Source of the DNA: Juglans regia
Lineage: Eukaryota; Streptophyta; Magnoliopsida; Fagales; Juglandaceae
Assembly: GCF_001411555.2 (NCBI RefSeq)
Contig: NC_049916.1
Location: 25,810,558-25,874,557, forward strand
Length of the DNA: 64,000 nt
Direction of reading: 5' to 3'
The notes under the pieces were generated by a model, which was not told the origin of the DNA, did not search any database, and saw nothing but the letters and a program-made list of their open reading frames with translations. Of the stretch, positions 44,537 to 58,434 are shown piece after piece. The translations under genes and the position numbers were made by a program. The first letter of the stretch is position 1. Each line of letters begins with the position of its first letter.

Positions 44537-47231
44537 CAAGGGAAGACAGATGTGATTTAAGGGCCTAGCTATGCACCAAAACTTGGATACATGAGCCCCA
44601 AATCTTAGGCCAAAACAAGCCCAGTCCTCAGTTAGCATATCTATAATTGTTTACAGCTTAGCTGACTGTTACGAGGTTTGCGTGATTTCTAAACTTCAAA
44701 TGTCAGTATTCATATTTATGGTATCTACAAATGGACCACAGCAAGCAGTGCTGAAGTTGGGCAACAACATGTTAACACTCAAGTGCTCCATTCTCTCAAC
44801 TAAAATGGTCATTATAAAAAATGTGATTTTTATACAGTGCTGGTTCTAAAATATTCATGGAAGAAACGCAACTTCACTCTTCTTTTTCACTTATCAAAAA
44901 AAAAAAAAAAACTTCACTCTTCTTTTTCCCTTATTGGTGTGGTACATGCATCCAATGGGACTTGAACTCATGACTTTACCCTCCATCATATTCTTACACG
45001 GAGATGAGATTCCATTTGAGGTAGAGCTCAGTGGCAGAAATCTAATCACACACATTTAGCCTGACAGTAATAAACTTTGGATTTATCAGGGATATCTTAT
45101 ATTTTCATCTATTTACATAACCTTTAGGATTTGCAGGTTTGATCTTTACTCATGACCCACATACTTTGTCATTTCATGCTCAAATAATTACTATATTTCA
45201 TATAATTACTCACCATTCTGCTACATAGATCAGTTGTTTGAACAAGACACAGTTGCTTGACGTTAATTACAAATCCACACCATACAACATGCATGGTGCT
45301 TTCAATTTCAAACTCACCTTACCACCATTTATCGGACCCAATGGCATGCAGTGACCAAACCAGAGTAGATTATAATGGATTCAGATGTATCTCAAACAGA
45401 AAAGCACAGAAAGCCTTTTAAATGCACAAGAATGGTCTAAACTTACCGCTTAAACCACACTTTGTATCTCGATCAATTTTTTTATAAGCAAATGGTTTGA
45501 AGACTTTCCAGGTGCAAAGAAAATGGCCACTTTGTATCTCATTCATGAACAGTTTTATTAGTATCTTGATCCTAAATATATATACAGATTCCAAACCTTA
45601 AAATTTCACACATACAGTCTAAAAGGACATGTTCAACAAGATAATTAACAAGGGCACTGAAATTTAAACTTACCATACTATGTTCTTTGAGGAATTCCTC
45701 TCAGTTCTTCCGGTAAATGAAGCTAAAGTTAGATGAGTCGAATTCTAAAACCAAGATAGTCAATGCAAAACCTGTGACCACAAGACCATTTCCAAATAAG
45801 CATAACAAAGACATACTAATATCTTTCTGGTGATTTTCTGCACTGTTATTCTTTTCTTTTTTATAATGCATGAAGCAAATATGATGACCTCAGCTCAGTT
45901 GTAAGTAAGAGAGATGCAGCCAATCATTTGCATTGAAAAATTTTCTCTACGTTTCTGTAGTACACCATCAAAGACACATTCATTAAGAACTGAAGTTATT
46001 TTTCCCTTTCTTTTGTTCTAAACCAAATAATCAAACCCTAACCATTGATTTCCAAGCAAAAGACTCAAATCAAACGCCCACCAAGAAAATATCAAGATGT
46101 AACACGAGATACTGAAAACCATTGATGACCAAGCACCAAACAGAATAAAGCACTCAAATCTTTCAATTTTTTAATTCTAGAAAACAGTATTGAGCTGAAA
46201 TTTATATATTAAAAAAATCATTCAATTCATCTTCCATTAATAATTTGTCTACGAAGTAAAAACTTCCCAAGGAAAATATTCTTCCATATTTTCACAGAAA
46301 ACCTTTCTAGGATTTGATACATTCTATTTCAACGGCAAAATATATAAGTGAGTCCTTTTCATTACGCTTTGATATATTGATTCAACTCCCATCTGTTTTT
46401 CTAAGTAGCATCCATCGACCATAACCAAACAAATATACGCGAAGCTTCAACGGTTACGTACGAAACCGCAAATTCCAAAAAACAGAAGCTTCTTCCAAAC
46501 AACTTAAAATGAAGATTTTTTTTTTTTTTTCTCTCTATTTCAGTTGCCATCTAAACAAACAGAGGGTTTGGTACGTTCATAAACAAAAAAATTATACAAC
46601 CATAACCGAGAGACATAAAAATTTTCCCGTATCGAACCTCTTTGGTCAAGGTCGCGAAATGCTGGGGGCAAAATCGTTAGAATTATAGCCATTCAGGGAA
46701 CCGTAGAGAAACAAAAATTTTCAATTTTTAACCATTTTTACCTCGCTTTCTCAGCGACCAACAGGGCATAATTCTAACGACCAAATATGAGTAGCCGGAA
46801 ATACCTCAACGTTGAGAGTGCTGCGGGTGCTCGGCTTCAACAGCAGCAGCAAAACGCAGTGGAAGTCTTCAGAGGTCTTGTACTATCGATACTCCGATTT
46901 AAGATTTGATTGGCAAAATAAAAACAAGAAATAAAGATATTTTGATTCCGACGATTCAATTATTTATTAGTAATTTAATATCCTATTAGATTTTTCCATA
47001 AATTTGTGGTATAATTTCAAAAATAGATGGAAGTTTTGTTAAAAACAAATTGTAAAATATAATTATCCATTTTTGAAAAATAAATAAATGGCTAGAAATT
47101 TTAAATATTCTTGGTAAAATGGTAATAGAAAAATGGGAGAGCATGAAAAAATATAAGAATTGGATGTGTAATAATTGATTCCCAAGACTTGCCATCCTCT
47201 ATATTCTTTTTTAAAAGATGTTTATTTAAAA
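44537..47231. other. Non-coding region, no gene recognised
   Basis: There are no long frames on either strand. Near 44871-44935 'acttcactcttctttttc' is duplicated around an A-run. Around 46800-46880 the minus strand reads a GC-richer exon-like piece ending CAACGTTGAG|GTATTT, possibly the 5' exon of a minus-strand transcript whose remaining exons are not visible. Confidence 0.4.
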
Positions 47232-47533
47232 TGTAGAAAATAAAAATAAAATAAAATATAGAAAAGATCGTGGAGATGGAGAGAGCGAGATTGAAAGAGT
47301 TTTAAGGGCTACATATTTGCTATAGTGAAGTATGTGAATACATAACATTTATCCCTATTTATAGGAGAATGAGACTAGAGAAATAATAGAAATACAATCA
47401 ATTAGTGACATTAATTGATATTGATTGATTTACACAATAAACCAAATATGGTAGAGAATGAGTCATATTATCATGCACAGTAGAATATTATGAATATATA
47501 AAGTAAGGTAATATCTATAATAATATTCTAAAA
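47232..47533 (-). repeat. TRIM-like LTR a (302 bp)
   Basis: This is the terminal LTR without the MITE. Left of it is unique AT-rich DNA, so this is the 3' edge of the array in the element's orientation. Confidence 0.75.
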
Positions 47534-48031
47534 TCACTCTCAAACTCAGGATGGAAAATTTTGAAACCTGGAGTTTGGAATTTAAGTGTAGTCTTCATAT
47601 TCATTGATTGATCGCCTATGAGATAATGAAATGGTGTTGTGGAAATGGCAACTGAAGTATCAAATCTGGAATTATGGCCATGGTCAAGGACCAAAAGTAG
47701 AAGCCCAAAACCCAATTAAAGAAGAAGAAGACTCACAGCTAATAACAATACTTCAGGTGTATGGATGTGATGGCGTATGAGATCGGATGATTTGTACCAT
47801 GCAAACTTAATTCTGAAATTTGATTTTAGAAAAAAAAGCGATGAATGGTTGGAAGTCACCGATTGACGACAAATTTGTTGAAAAATGGACACCGAAAAAA
47901 ATACTCAGACACCAAAATGCCAACAACAATAAGGAAAACATTGTAGTGAAAGTTTAGTCGAAAAGAACACATTAGAAAGAAGGGGTGGTCCACATAATCG
48001 AGCCTGGCATTAGCCAACGACTCTGATTCCT

Positions 48032-48514
48032 TGTAGAAAATAAAAATAAAATAAAATATAGAAAATATATGGGAGATGGAGAGAGAATGAGAAAGACCTT
48101 TAAGGGGTACATCTTTGCTATAATGAAATGTCTGAATACATAATATGTCTCCCTATTTATAGATAAATGAGACTAGAAAAATAATAGAAATACAATAAAT
48201 CAACGGTACTGATTGATATTGATTGATTTACACAATAAACCAAAAATGGTAGAGAATAAGTCATATTACCATACACTAGAATATTATGAACGGAAATGCT
48301 AAGTGTCCCGATAATGGGTCCCAACACTTTTTTTTACTTAGTGATTAAGAAATTATTTTTTAATGATGTTGTGATTTTTTTTTTTATGTTTAAGATTACT
48401 AAAAAATACATAAAAAGAAAAAAAAACAAATACATTTGTTGGGAGAATTCTCGGTAGTGCCACTCTATTATGAATATATTAGGTATGATAATATTCTATA
48501 ATAATATTCTAACA
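48032..48514 (-). repeat. TRIM-like LTR b with MITE
   Basis: It is 483 bp because a 175-bp MITE (48291-48465) is inserted. Without it and one TSD it is about 299 bp. Confidence 0.75.
48291..48465. mobile_element. MITE in LTR b
   Basis: It is flanked by a perfect 9-bp duplication TATTATGAA (48282-48290 and 48466-48474). It is AT-rich with an 'acttagtgattaag' core, the same family as the reversed copy at 6701-6930. The 9-bp TSD points to a Mutator-type MITE. Confidence 0.75.
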
Positions 48515-49043
48515 TCCCCTCAAACTCAAGATGAAAAATTTTGAAACCTTGAGTTTGGAATTTGAGTGTAGTTTTCATATCCATTAGCGATGAGATGAGG
48601 AAAATGGTGTTGGAGAAATGACAACTGAAGTATTAAATCTAGAGTTGTGGCCAATAACGAGCAGTATGTGTCCATGGTCATAGACCAAAATTAGAAGACC
48701 ACAAAACCCAATTAAAGAAGAAGAATACTCATATCTAATAACGATACTCCAAATGTATGGATGTGACAGCGTATAAGATTAGGCTCTCACAGATCGGATG
48801 ATCTATACCATATGAACTTAATTATGATATTTGATTTTAGAATTAGTAGCGATGAATGTTTAGAAATCACCAACCGATGACAAATTTGCTAGAAAAAGGA
48901 CGCCGAAAAAATACTCAAACACCAAAATGCCGATGACAATAAGAAAAACACTGTAATAAACGTATAGTCAAGAAGAACACATTGGAAAGAAAATGGGTGG
49001 TCAACATAATTGAGTCTGGTGTAAGCCAAGGGCTCTGATACCA

Positions 49044-49557
49044 TGTAGAAAATAAAAATAAAATAAAATATAGAAAAGATAAAGGAGATAGAGAGAAAGA
49101 GAAAGTGAGAGACCTTCAAGAGTTACATTTTTACTATAATAAAATGTCCTAATACATAAATTATATCCTTATTTATAGAGGAATGAGACTACAAAAATAT
49201 TAGAAATACAATCAATCAATGATACTAATTTATATTGATTGATTTTACACAATAAATCAAATATGGTAGAGAATAAGTCATATTATCGTACATACTAGAA
49301 TATTATGAAGGGAAATGCTAAATGTCCCTATAGTGGGTCTTGATAATGGGTTCTGACACTTTTTTTCATTTAATAATTAAGGAAATGTTTTTTTAATAAT
49401 GTTATGATTTTTTTTAAATGTTTAAGATGATTAAAAAAGTACATGAAAAAAAAAAAAGCAAATACACTTGTAGGGAGGAGAAATTCTCTGGTGGCTGTAG
49501 TCTCACTCTATCATGAAAATATTATATATGATAATATTCTATAATAATATTCTAGTA
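49044..49557 (-). repeat. TRIM-like LTR c with MITE
   Basis: It is 514 bp and carries the same MITE at the same site (49310-49508; duplication TATTATGAA and TATCATGAA). Just outside its start, 49031-49043 reads GGCTCTGATACCA, a perfect primer site on the minus strand. Confidence 0.75.
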
Positions 49558-49877
49558 TCCCCTCAAACTAAGGATGAAGAATTTTCAAACCTTGAGTCTG
49601 GAATTTGAGTTTAGTCTTTGTATCTATTGATTGATCGCTGATGAGATGATGAAAATAGTGTTGGGACATGGCAACTAAAGTATCAAGTCTGGAATTGTGG
49701 CCAACAACGGGTTGTACGTGGCCATGGTCAATGACCAAAATTAAAATGCCAAAACCCAATTAAAGAAGAATAAAACTCACAGCTAATAACGATACTCCAA
49801 GTACATGGATGTGACAGCGTATGAGATTAGGCTCTTACAGATCGGATGATCTGTACCATGCGAACTTAATTATGAAT

Positions 49878-50121
49878 GGGTGAGATCTTTAAAGGCTACA
49901 TTTTTGCTATAATGAAGTGTTTGAATACATAACATATCTCTCTATTTATAAGAGAATGAGACTAGAGAAATAATAGAAATATAATCAATTAATAATATTA
50001 ATTGATATTGATTGATTTACACAATAAACCAAATATGATAGAGAATAAGTCATATTACTATATACACTAAAATATTATGAATATATTAAGTATGATATTA
50101 TCTTATAATAATATTCTAACA
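49878..50121 (-). repeat. TRIM-like LTR d, truncated
   Basis: The preceding internal segment breaks off near 49875 and joins the middle of an LTR, so the primer-site end of this LTR and part of the internal segment are deleted. Confidence 0.65.
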
Positions 50122-50658
50122 TCCCCCTCAAGCTCAAGATGAAAAATTTTGAAATCTTAAGTTTAGAATTTGAATGCAGTCTTCATATCCACTGATTGAT
50201 CACCGATGAGATGATAAAAATGGTATTGGGGACATGGCAACTAAACTAATAAATTCGAAGCTGTGACCAACAACGGACTATATGTGGCTATGGTCAAGGA
50301 CTAAAATTAGAAGGCCAAAACCCAATTAAAGAAGAAGAATACTCACAGCTAAAAACGATACTCCAAGTGCATGAATGTGACGACGTATGAGATTGGGCTC
50401 TCATATATCGGATTATTTATACCATGTGAACTTAATTTTGATATTTGATTTTAGAATTAGTAGCGATGAATGTTTGGAAATCACCGACCGACGATAAGTT
50501 TGCTGGAAAAAGGATGTTGAAAAAATACACTGACACTCAAATGTTGACGACAACAAGAAAAACACTTTAGCAAAGGTGTGGTCGAGAAGAACACGTTGGA
50601 AAGAAGTGTGGGTGATCCACAGAATCGAGTCTGGCGTTAGACAAGGGCTCTAATACCA

Positions 50659-50960
50659 TGTAGCAAATAAAAATAAATAAAATATAGAAAAGAGAAGGGA
50701 GCTGGGGAGAGAGAATGAGAGAGACATTTAAAGGCTACATCTTTTCTATGATGACATTTTTGAATACATAACAAATATCCTTGTTTATAGGGGAAGGAAA
50801 GTAGAGAAATAATAGAAATACAATCAATCAATGATACTAATTAATATTGATTGATTTGCACAATAAACTAAATATGGTAGATAATAAGTCTTATTACTAT
50901 ACACATTAGAATATTTCAAATAAATTAAGTATGATAATATTCTATAATAATATTCTAACA
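50659..50960 (-). repeat. TRIM-like LTR e (302 bp)
   Basis: A full-length LTR without MITE, with primer site GGCTCTAATACCA at 50646-50658. The internal segment after it is cut at 51443 by the hAT element. Confidence 0.75.
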
Positions 50961-51784
50961 TCCTCCTCAAACTCAGGATAAAGAAATTGAAATCTTGAGT
51001 TTGGAATTTGAGTTTAGTCTTTATATCTATTGACTGATTGTCAATGAGATGATGAAAATAGTATTGAGGACATGACAACTGAAGAATCAAATATAGAGTT
51101 GTGGCCAACAATGGGCTGTATGTGGCCATGGTCAAGCATCAAAATTAGAAAGTCAAAACTCAATTAAAGAATAAGAAGACTCACAGCTAATAACGATACT
51201 CCTAGTGGATGATGTGGCAGTGTATGAGATTGGGCTTTCACAGATCAGATGATCTGTACCATGCGAACTTAATTATGAAATTTGATTTTAGAACAAGTGG
51301 TGATGAATGGTTGGAAATCATCATCTGACTACAAGTTTGCTATAAAAAAGACGTTGAAAAAATACTTAGACACCAAAATGCCAATGATAATAAAGAAAAC
51401 ACTATAAGAAACGTGTAGTCGAGAAGAACACGTTGGAAAGAAGTAGGGCTGAGCAAAAATCCGACAATCCGACTCCGAATCCGGCTCCGCTCCAATTCTG
51501 CTCCGGCTCCGACTTGTCGGAGTCGGAGTCGGAGTCGGAGGTTTTTTCTTCTTGGAAGTCGGAGTCGGAGTCGGAGTCGGATCCATTGAAGATCCGACTC
51601 CGACTCCGCTCCGATCCGACTCCGATCCTCCGCCTCCGCCTCCGCCTCCGACGTCGCCCTCCGACTCCGACTCCGCCTCCGCCTCCGCCTCCGCCTCCGA
51701 GTTTATACATATTTTATAAAATATGTGTTTTTCTATATATTAATTATTTAAATTTTATACAACTATATCTTATATAGTTAGTTA

Positions 51785-53370
51785 AACTCAATATCACTAC
51801 TAGTATAACTAATATTAATACTAATACTAATATACTAATACTATTATATAGTTATATTAAATTAAAATCATTATAGCATGTACTAATATATAATTATTCT
51901 AATCACTACAACTAATTCTAATACTAATATAGACTATAGTTATAACTTGTAGTATCATAATTATACTAAATCACTATAACTTATACTAATATAGTTATAC
52001 TAAATGATTATAAGTTATAACTATAACTATATATATTATATAGTATTAATATCACTATTAGTATAATATATAGTATTAATAATAACTAATAGTCTAATAC
52101 TAATATAACTATTAGTATAACTAACTAATATCACTACTAGTATAACTAATATTAATACTAATACTAATATATAGTTATACTAAATTAAAATCATTATAGC
52201 AAATACTAATATATAGTTATTCTAATCACTACAACTAATTCTAATACTAATATAGACTATAGTTATAACTTGTAGTATCATAATTATACTAAATCACTAT
52301 AACTTATACTAATATAGTTATACTAAATGACTATAAGTTATAACTATAACTATATATATTATATAGTATTAATATCACTATTAGTATAATATATAGTATT
52401 AATAATAACTAATAGTCTAATACTAATATAACTATTAGTATAACTATTAGTATAACTAATATCACTACTAGTATAACTAATATTAATACTAATACTAATA
52501 TACTAATACTATTATATAGTTATACTAAATTAAAATCATTATAGCAAATACTAATATATAGTTATTCTAATCACTACAACTAATTCTAATACTAATATAG
52601 ACTATAGTTATAACTTGTAGTATCATAATTATACTAAATCACTATAACTTATACTAATATAGTTATACTAAATGATTATAAGTTATAACTATAACTATAT
52701 ATATTATATAGTATTAATATCACTATTAGTATAATATATAGTATTAATAATAACTAATAGTCTAATACTAATATCACTACTAGTATAACTAATATTAATA
52801 CTAATACTAATATACTAATACTATTATATAGTTATACTAAATTAAAATCATTATAACAAATACTAATATATAATTATTCTAATCACTACAACTAATTCTA
52901 ATACTAATATAGACTATAGTTATAACTTGTAGTATCATAATTATACTAAATCACTATAACTTATACTAATATAGTTATACTAAATGACTATAAGTTATAA
53001 CTATAACTATATATATTATATAGTATTAATATCACTATTAGTATAATATATAGTATTAATAATAACTAATAGTCTAATGCTAATATAACTATTAGTATAA
53101 CTATTAGTATAACTAATATCACTACTAGTATAACTAATATTAATACTAATACTATTATATAGTTATACTAAATTAAAATCATTATAGCAAATACTAATAT
53201 ATAGTTATTCTAATCACTACAACTAATTCTAAATTCTTATACTAATATAGTTATACTAAATGACTATAACTATAACTATATATATTATATAGTATTAATA
53301 TCACTATTAGTATAATATATAGTATTAATAATAACTAATAGTCTAATACTAATATAACTATTAGTATAAC
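51785..53370. repeat. AT-rich tandem array in hAT copy 2
   Basis: It has the same period as 17545-19460, with landmarks near 51791, 52129, 52462, 52775 and 53116 (five units). Units are clean, without the noise seen at 17925-18415. Confidence 0.85.
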
Positions 53371-54515
53371 TAAATCCCTATATAATAATAAATATCATAT
53401 ATATTTTTTTATGAATCTTCATATATATATATATATATATAATATAAAATAGATTCATATTAATTAGTATATAATGTATATTAGTATATTACTATAGTAA
53501 CTATTCATTATAAAAATTTAAAAAAATAAAAAAATAAAAAAATTATTCATTTATCATTACAGCAAAAACGGCGTCGTTGGATACTGGGAGGGTATTGATT
53601 CATTGAATTTAGAATTAGGTCTGCAGTCCCTCTCTCTCGCGCAAGTCACCCGGTCCCTCTCTCTCGCGCAGGCTCGCAGCGCCGCAGCCCTCTCGGCTCT
53701 CTCGCGGCCTCGCCAGTCGCCCTCTCTCTCGCGCAGCGCCGCAGCCGGCGCATCTCTGTCGCGCAACCCCTCTCTCGCAGAACCCCTCTCTCGCGCAACC
53801 CCTCTCTCGCGCAGCTTCTCCCTCGCACGGCCCGAATCGCAGAGCCCCTCTCTCGCCGTCTCGTGCAACCCTCCTCTCACGGAGTCACGCAGGCCGCAGC
53901 TCCTCTTGGTAACCGATTACCCAAATCCATCTCTGTTCTTTAATCAAATTTTTGAGGTTGATAATGTTGATTTTTTCGAATCTTTGAGGTTGATAATGTT
54001 GATTTTTGTTGATTCTATAATTAATTCCTAACTGTACGAATAGTCTGATGTAGAAGGATTTGAACATGGAAAGCTAAAGAGGTTGCAGTGATTCTGATTT
54101 TGATGTGTTTAATTTCATTCTATAAATGATAGTTTTATTTGTATTAGGCAAACAACATCTTGGTTGTTTTAGTGATTATAACCGATTATATGTGATATAT
54201 TTGGCTGTTTTAGTGATTATATGTAACCGATTATATGTAATTTTTGATGTTGTTTTCTCAAATATATTTGGCTGTTTTAGTGATTGTAACCGATTATATG
54301 TGATATATTTGGCTGTTTTAGTGATTATATGTAACCGATTATATGTAATTTTTGATGTTGTTTTCTCAAATATATTTGGCTGTTTTAGTGATTGTAAAAC
54401 ATCCACAAGTTGAGTTAATGAGTTTGTATTATGCTTTTGGGGCTGTGTTTGGCTGTTTTAGTGATTGTCTTAACCGTATTATTTTATTTGTTTGTTGTGT
54501 GTTAGTTCTTAAATC

Positions 54516-54686
54516 ATGAATATAGAAGGCAGAAACACGTCTACATCCACAGCTGCATCTTCTCCTGGCATCCCTGAACAGCCTATTGATGCTCCTTGTC
54601 TCATGGTTGAAGAGTCCACCGGACCAATAGAATCACTGGTATGGCCAACTTACTTCGTGAAGATGATTGACAATTTGACATATTGA
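54516..54686 (+). pseudogene. hAT transposase N-terminal exon remnant, second copy
   Basis: It gives the same 56-codon frame as 20594-20764 (MNIEGRNTSTSTAASS), with the same donor- and acceptor-like sites. No change was noticed. Confidence 0.4.
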
Positions 54687-55623
54687 GCCTTTGAGGTTTG
54701 AGCTACTATCCAAAATACTAAATGCTTCATGCTAAATTCTGTTTACTTTTCAAAGACAACTATGCTATCTACTTCTACTTTATTTATACCATTGGTCCAT
54801 ATATATTTAAGTTTCCGAGACCTTACTTCTACTTTGTTTATTTTTCATATGATATTAAAGTTGGGTTGTTTTTCTTACTAATATTTTCATTTTTTTTTTC
54901 AGGCACATCTTGAAAGTTGGAAGTTGGAACATTTGGAAATTTGTAACATTTAATATATTTTGGTTCATTTGTTGGGCATTTAGAATATTGTAATTTGGAA
55001 GCTTGTAATTTATTTTATTTTGGTGCATTTGAAAGTTTGTAATTAAATATTTAAATGTTGTTGGAACATTTATTTTGGTTGGCTCTTAGAACATTTTGGA
55101 TTTCTTTTTTGTTAAATATGTGATGGATGATGGATGGTAGGTGTGATATGTGGATGTTTATTGAAGTGATTAGTATTTAGTTGGATGTGGATATGAGGAT
55201 ATGGATGATGGATGATGTGGATATCAGTAAGTTTGGCCCTTTGAAATAGGTGTGATATGCAGGTTTTTGTTTGCATGTTCTTTTAGTATAATGATAACAT
55301 TAGATTGATATTGCATGTATGTCCAGGTTTTCTATTTAGTTTAGATTGTAATATTGAGAAAGTTGAAATTTGAAAGCCCACAAATTTTTTTTTTTTTTAA
55401 AAAAGTGGGTCAAATATGAAGTTAAAAAAGACAAAAAAATAAAATAAAAAAATCCGACTCCGCTCCGACAAGTCGGAGTCTGAGTCGGAGCGGATTATGT
55501 AGCGGAGTCGGATTCGGATTCGACCTCCGACAAAGTCGGAGTCGGAGTCGGAGGTTGGGCCCTCCGACTCCGAATCAATCGGTGCTCAGCCCTACTGAAA
55601 TATCTTTAATCAAATAAAGGCTT

Positions 55624-55824
55624 TTATTGGAAAAAAAAAAAAAAAAAAAATCCGGGTACAATCCGGAACCCGGATTTCCGGGTTTCAAAAATCCGGATCT
55701 ATCCGGGTTCCGGCCCGGGTCTGACCCGGATCAATCCGGTCCGAATACCGGCCCGGGTTTGAAATCCGGGTTCCGGTCCGGGTATACCCAGATTCCCGGG
55801 TCGGAACCCAGATGAACACCCCTA
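55624..55824. mobile_element. Right end of the outer hAT, second copy, left end absent
   Basis: The CCGG-rich subterminal repeats and the GATGAACACCCCTA terminus followed by GTTCTGCC are present. The left terminus and left TSD of this element are not found in this part of the window. Confidence 0.8.
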
Positions 55825-55829
55825 GTTCT

Positions 55830-57640
55830 GCCCTTCTTCTAGGATGGGCTTCCTTATTAAGGAAGCTGCAGTTTTCAAGTCACATGTATTATGTATAGTT
55901 CGCAGATACTATGTGAGGACATCGCCTCTACGATGAACGTCGGGATAAAATGAAAGTTTGAAAATTTAATAAAATATTAATTTTAATATTATTATTATTT
56001 TAAAATTTAAAAAATTAAAAAATTAAATTATCTATCATATTTTATGTGAAAATTTTAAATGATTATAATGATTAATTAAGATGAGAGGAAATGCTATTTT
56101 TATCTAAATCTAGCCTAAGTGAAACGATGCAATCTGTCTGGCCGTACAGATTTATTTCTTCATTATTTAAAAAATTGCACGTTAGAAATAAAGATAAATC
56201 TATTTGCAATTTTTTTTATTCACAAACTTACCACGTCATATATAAAATAAATAATAATTTTTTAACTTCATTTATAAATACATGCAAGAAATCTTATAAG
56301 AAGTGATTTATTACCCACGAAACTTTTTATCATAATTTTAGAATAATAGTCTCACGAATCAATTCAGCAATATTAATTTTATAAAAAAGTGAATTTTATG
56401 AATAATCGAAAGAAATAAATGAACCAATAAAAATATTTTGTTTTTCTTTTCAAAAAATTGCCTATTAAATTAGGTGTCTTTACCTTTCTTTTCTTTTTCA
56501 AAAAGAGAAATACTTAACCACAAAGAATGAAAGAAATTATACAAAAGTAAATATTATCCACTAAACTTCTAAATATCATAACTTTAAAATAATCGTTTCA
56601 TGAATCAATTCAATAATATTTTTTAAAAAAGTTAATTCTATGACCTATTAAAGCTATATTTATCTTTTTTTTCCTTTTCAAAAAATGAAATACTTAATCA
56701 CAAAAAAATTATACAAAAGTAAATATTAGCACTAAACTTCTAAATATCATAACTTTAGAATAATGTTTCATGAATCAATTCAATAATATTTTATTAAAAA
56801 ATTAATTCTATAAATAATCGAAAGAAAGAAATGAACCAATAAAATTATTTTTTCCCTTTCAAAAAACTCCCTATTAAAGGTGTCTTTATCTTTCTTTTGC
56901 TTTTCAAAAAAATAAATACTTAGCCATAAAGAAATTATATAAAAATAAATATTACCCACTAAACTTCTAAAATTGTGTTTGGATGTTGAAGTGAGTTGAG
57001 TTGAGTTGAGTTAAGATAATAAAATATTGTTAGAATATTATTTTTTAATATTATTATTATTTTAAAATTTGAAAAAATTGAATTGTTTATTATATTTTGT
57101 GTTGAAATTTGAAAAAATTGTAATGATGAGTTTATTATACTTTAGAATAATCGTCTCACGAATCAATTCAATAATGTTTTATAAAAAAAAGTTAATTATA
57201 TGAATAATGGAAAGAAATACATGAACCAATAACAATTTTTTTTTTTTTTTTTGCTTTTCAAAATGAGAAATACTTATCTACAAAAAAATTACACAAAAAA
57301 ATATTATCCACTAAACTTCTAAATATCATAACTTTAGAATAATCGTCTCACGAACCAATTCAATAATACTCTACAGAAAATTTAATTCTATGAATAATTG
57401 AAAGAAATAGATGAACGAATAACATTTTTTTTTCCTTTTTCAAAAAATTGATTATTAAAGGTACTGTCTTAATTATCTTTCTTTTTCTTTTCAAAAATAT
57501 AAATACTAGTCACAGATTTCATATTAAAAGTGTCTTAATTATCTTTCTTTTCCTTTTTAAAATGGGAAATACTTAGCCACAAAAAAATTACACAAAAGTA
57601 TACCCATAAAGCGTTGTCTGATATAGTACGTTAGATTGTA
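55830..57640. repeat. AT-rich irregular tandem repeat, duplicate of 22000-23720
   Basis: Essentially identical to the first copy, including the truncated MITE at 56972-57139. Non-coding. Confidence 0.85.
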
Positions 57641-57829
57641 AAGTTACTTTTATTATAAAATAGATATAACGAATCATATAAAAACTGCACATTTGGTGAT
57701 GTAGGATTGAGACACATATGCCTAATCTCATGTATTATTATTCTTCCAGCAAGTTTTCCAGATATAACTACTAATCCTCTTAGCAATAATATCCCTTGAA
57801 GCCCCACATCCTACAATCAAATATGTATA

Positions 57830-58429
57830 TGTAAGGATTCTGTTTGGGATAGAATGTAAATATGGAGATGAGAAGAAGAATAACGCAGTGTATATCATGA
57901 AGAAACAAAATGTAAACCAAGTGTTTGATAAAATGGCACTGAAATCTTAGAATGCCAGTAGGGTGCTTCGAGGGATGCCCTAACCTCTAGATATTCAATT
58001 CATCAATATTTTCCCGATAACTTTCTTGTGTTGCTCTGGACGTACATAAAAGGGTTACAGCCATAACAAACTAATCTAATGGCAATGCAACACGTGTAAA
58101 GCAAATGACAATGGTAGTTGTAACGGAAAACAAATAACAACGAAAGCAAATAACAACAAAGGAATTAATAAGAGATAAACTACAAGTAGCTTTTATTCTT
58201 GAACTAAGTCCAAACGACTGGCAGCTTCCAATCCTAATTGATTAAACGGTGTGCTTCATCTTTAAAAGGTGTGTTCTGAACTCCCCTGCCTTAAGCACTT
58301 CGAAACTTCACTTCCTCCCGACATAACCCTAACTCCTTAGTTTCTTCCCTCACTTCTCTGTGTCGTCTTCCTCTTCCCCTTAGAGACTTCTCTGCCGTCT
58401 TCCTCTTCCCATGAGAGAGTCCCCTAACA
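57830..58429. mobile_element. Solo LTR, second copy
   Basis: TGTAAGGATTC...CCCCTAACA with GTATA on both sides (57825-57829 and 58430-58434), the duplicate of 23919-24518. Confidence 0.8.
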
Positions 58430-58434
58430 GTATA

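Larger units (their letters stand above)
47232..51443 (-). mobile_element. Tandem array of a small non-coding LTR element (TRIM-like)
   Basis: Five LTR copies alternate with four complete or partial internal segments and a fifth cut by the hAT at 51444. Read on the minus strand each LTR starts TGTTAGAATATT and ends TTTTCTACA, is followed by TGGTATCAGAGCC (tRNA-Met primer site), a 500-540 bp internal segment, and a TTTGAGGGGA-like polypurine tract. Internal segments have no gag or pol, only short, mutually similar minus frames (for example 47515-47715 and 49568-49759). The LTRs are shared between neighbours, as in tandem TRIM arrays. Confidence 0.8.
51445..55593. mobile_element. Inner-type hAT element, copy 2, with complete left end
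   Basis: The left end AGGGCTGAGCAAAAATCCGA is followed by about 270 bp of CTCCGACTCCG/AGTCGGAG subterminal repeats, and the right end is at 55593. The left flank is TRIM internal sequence ('cgttggaaagaag'), but the right flank is the outer hAT, as at 21683. The flanks therefore come from two different insertion sites and there is no TSD. See the finding on a chimeric join. Confidence 0.75.

Noticed and set aside
48889..49119. A hydrophobic 76-codon minus frame
   Set aside because: It spans the primer site and LTR end of a TRIM-like unit and is not kept in the other units.
51402..51777. Frames rich in Ser-Glu, Arg or Pro on both strands
   Set aside because: They arise from the CTCCGACT subterminal repeats of the hAT.
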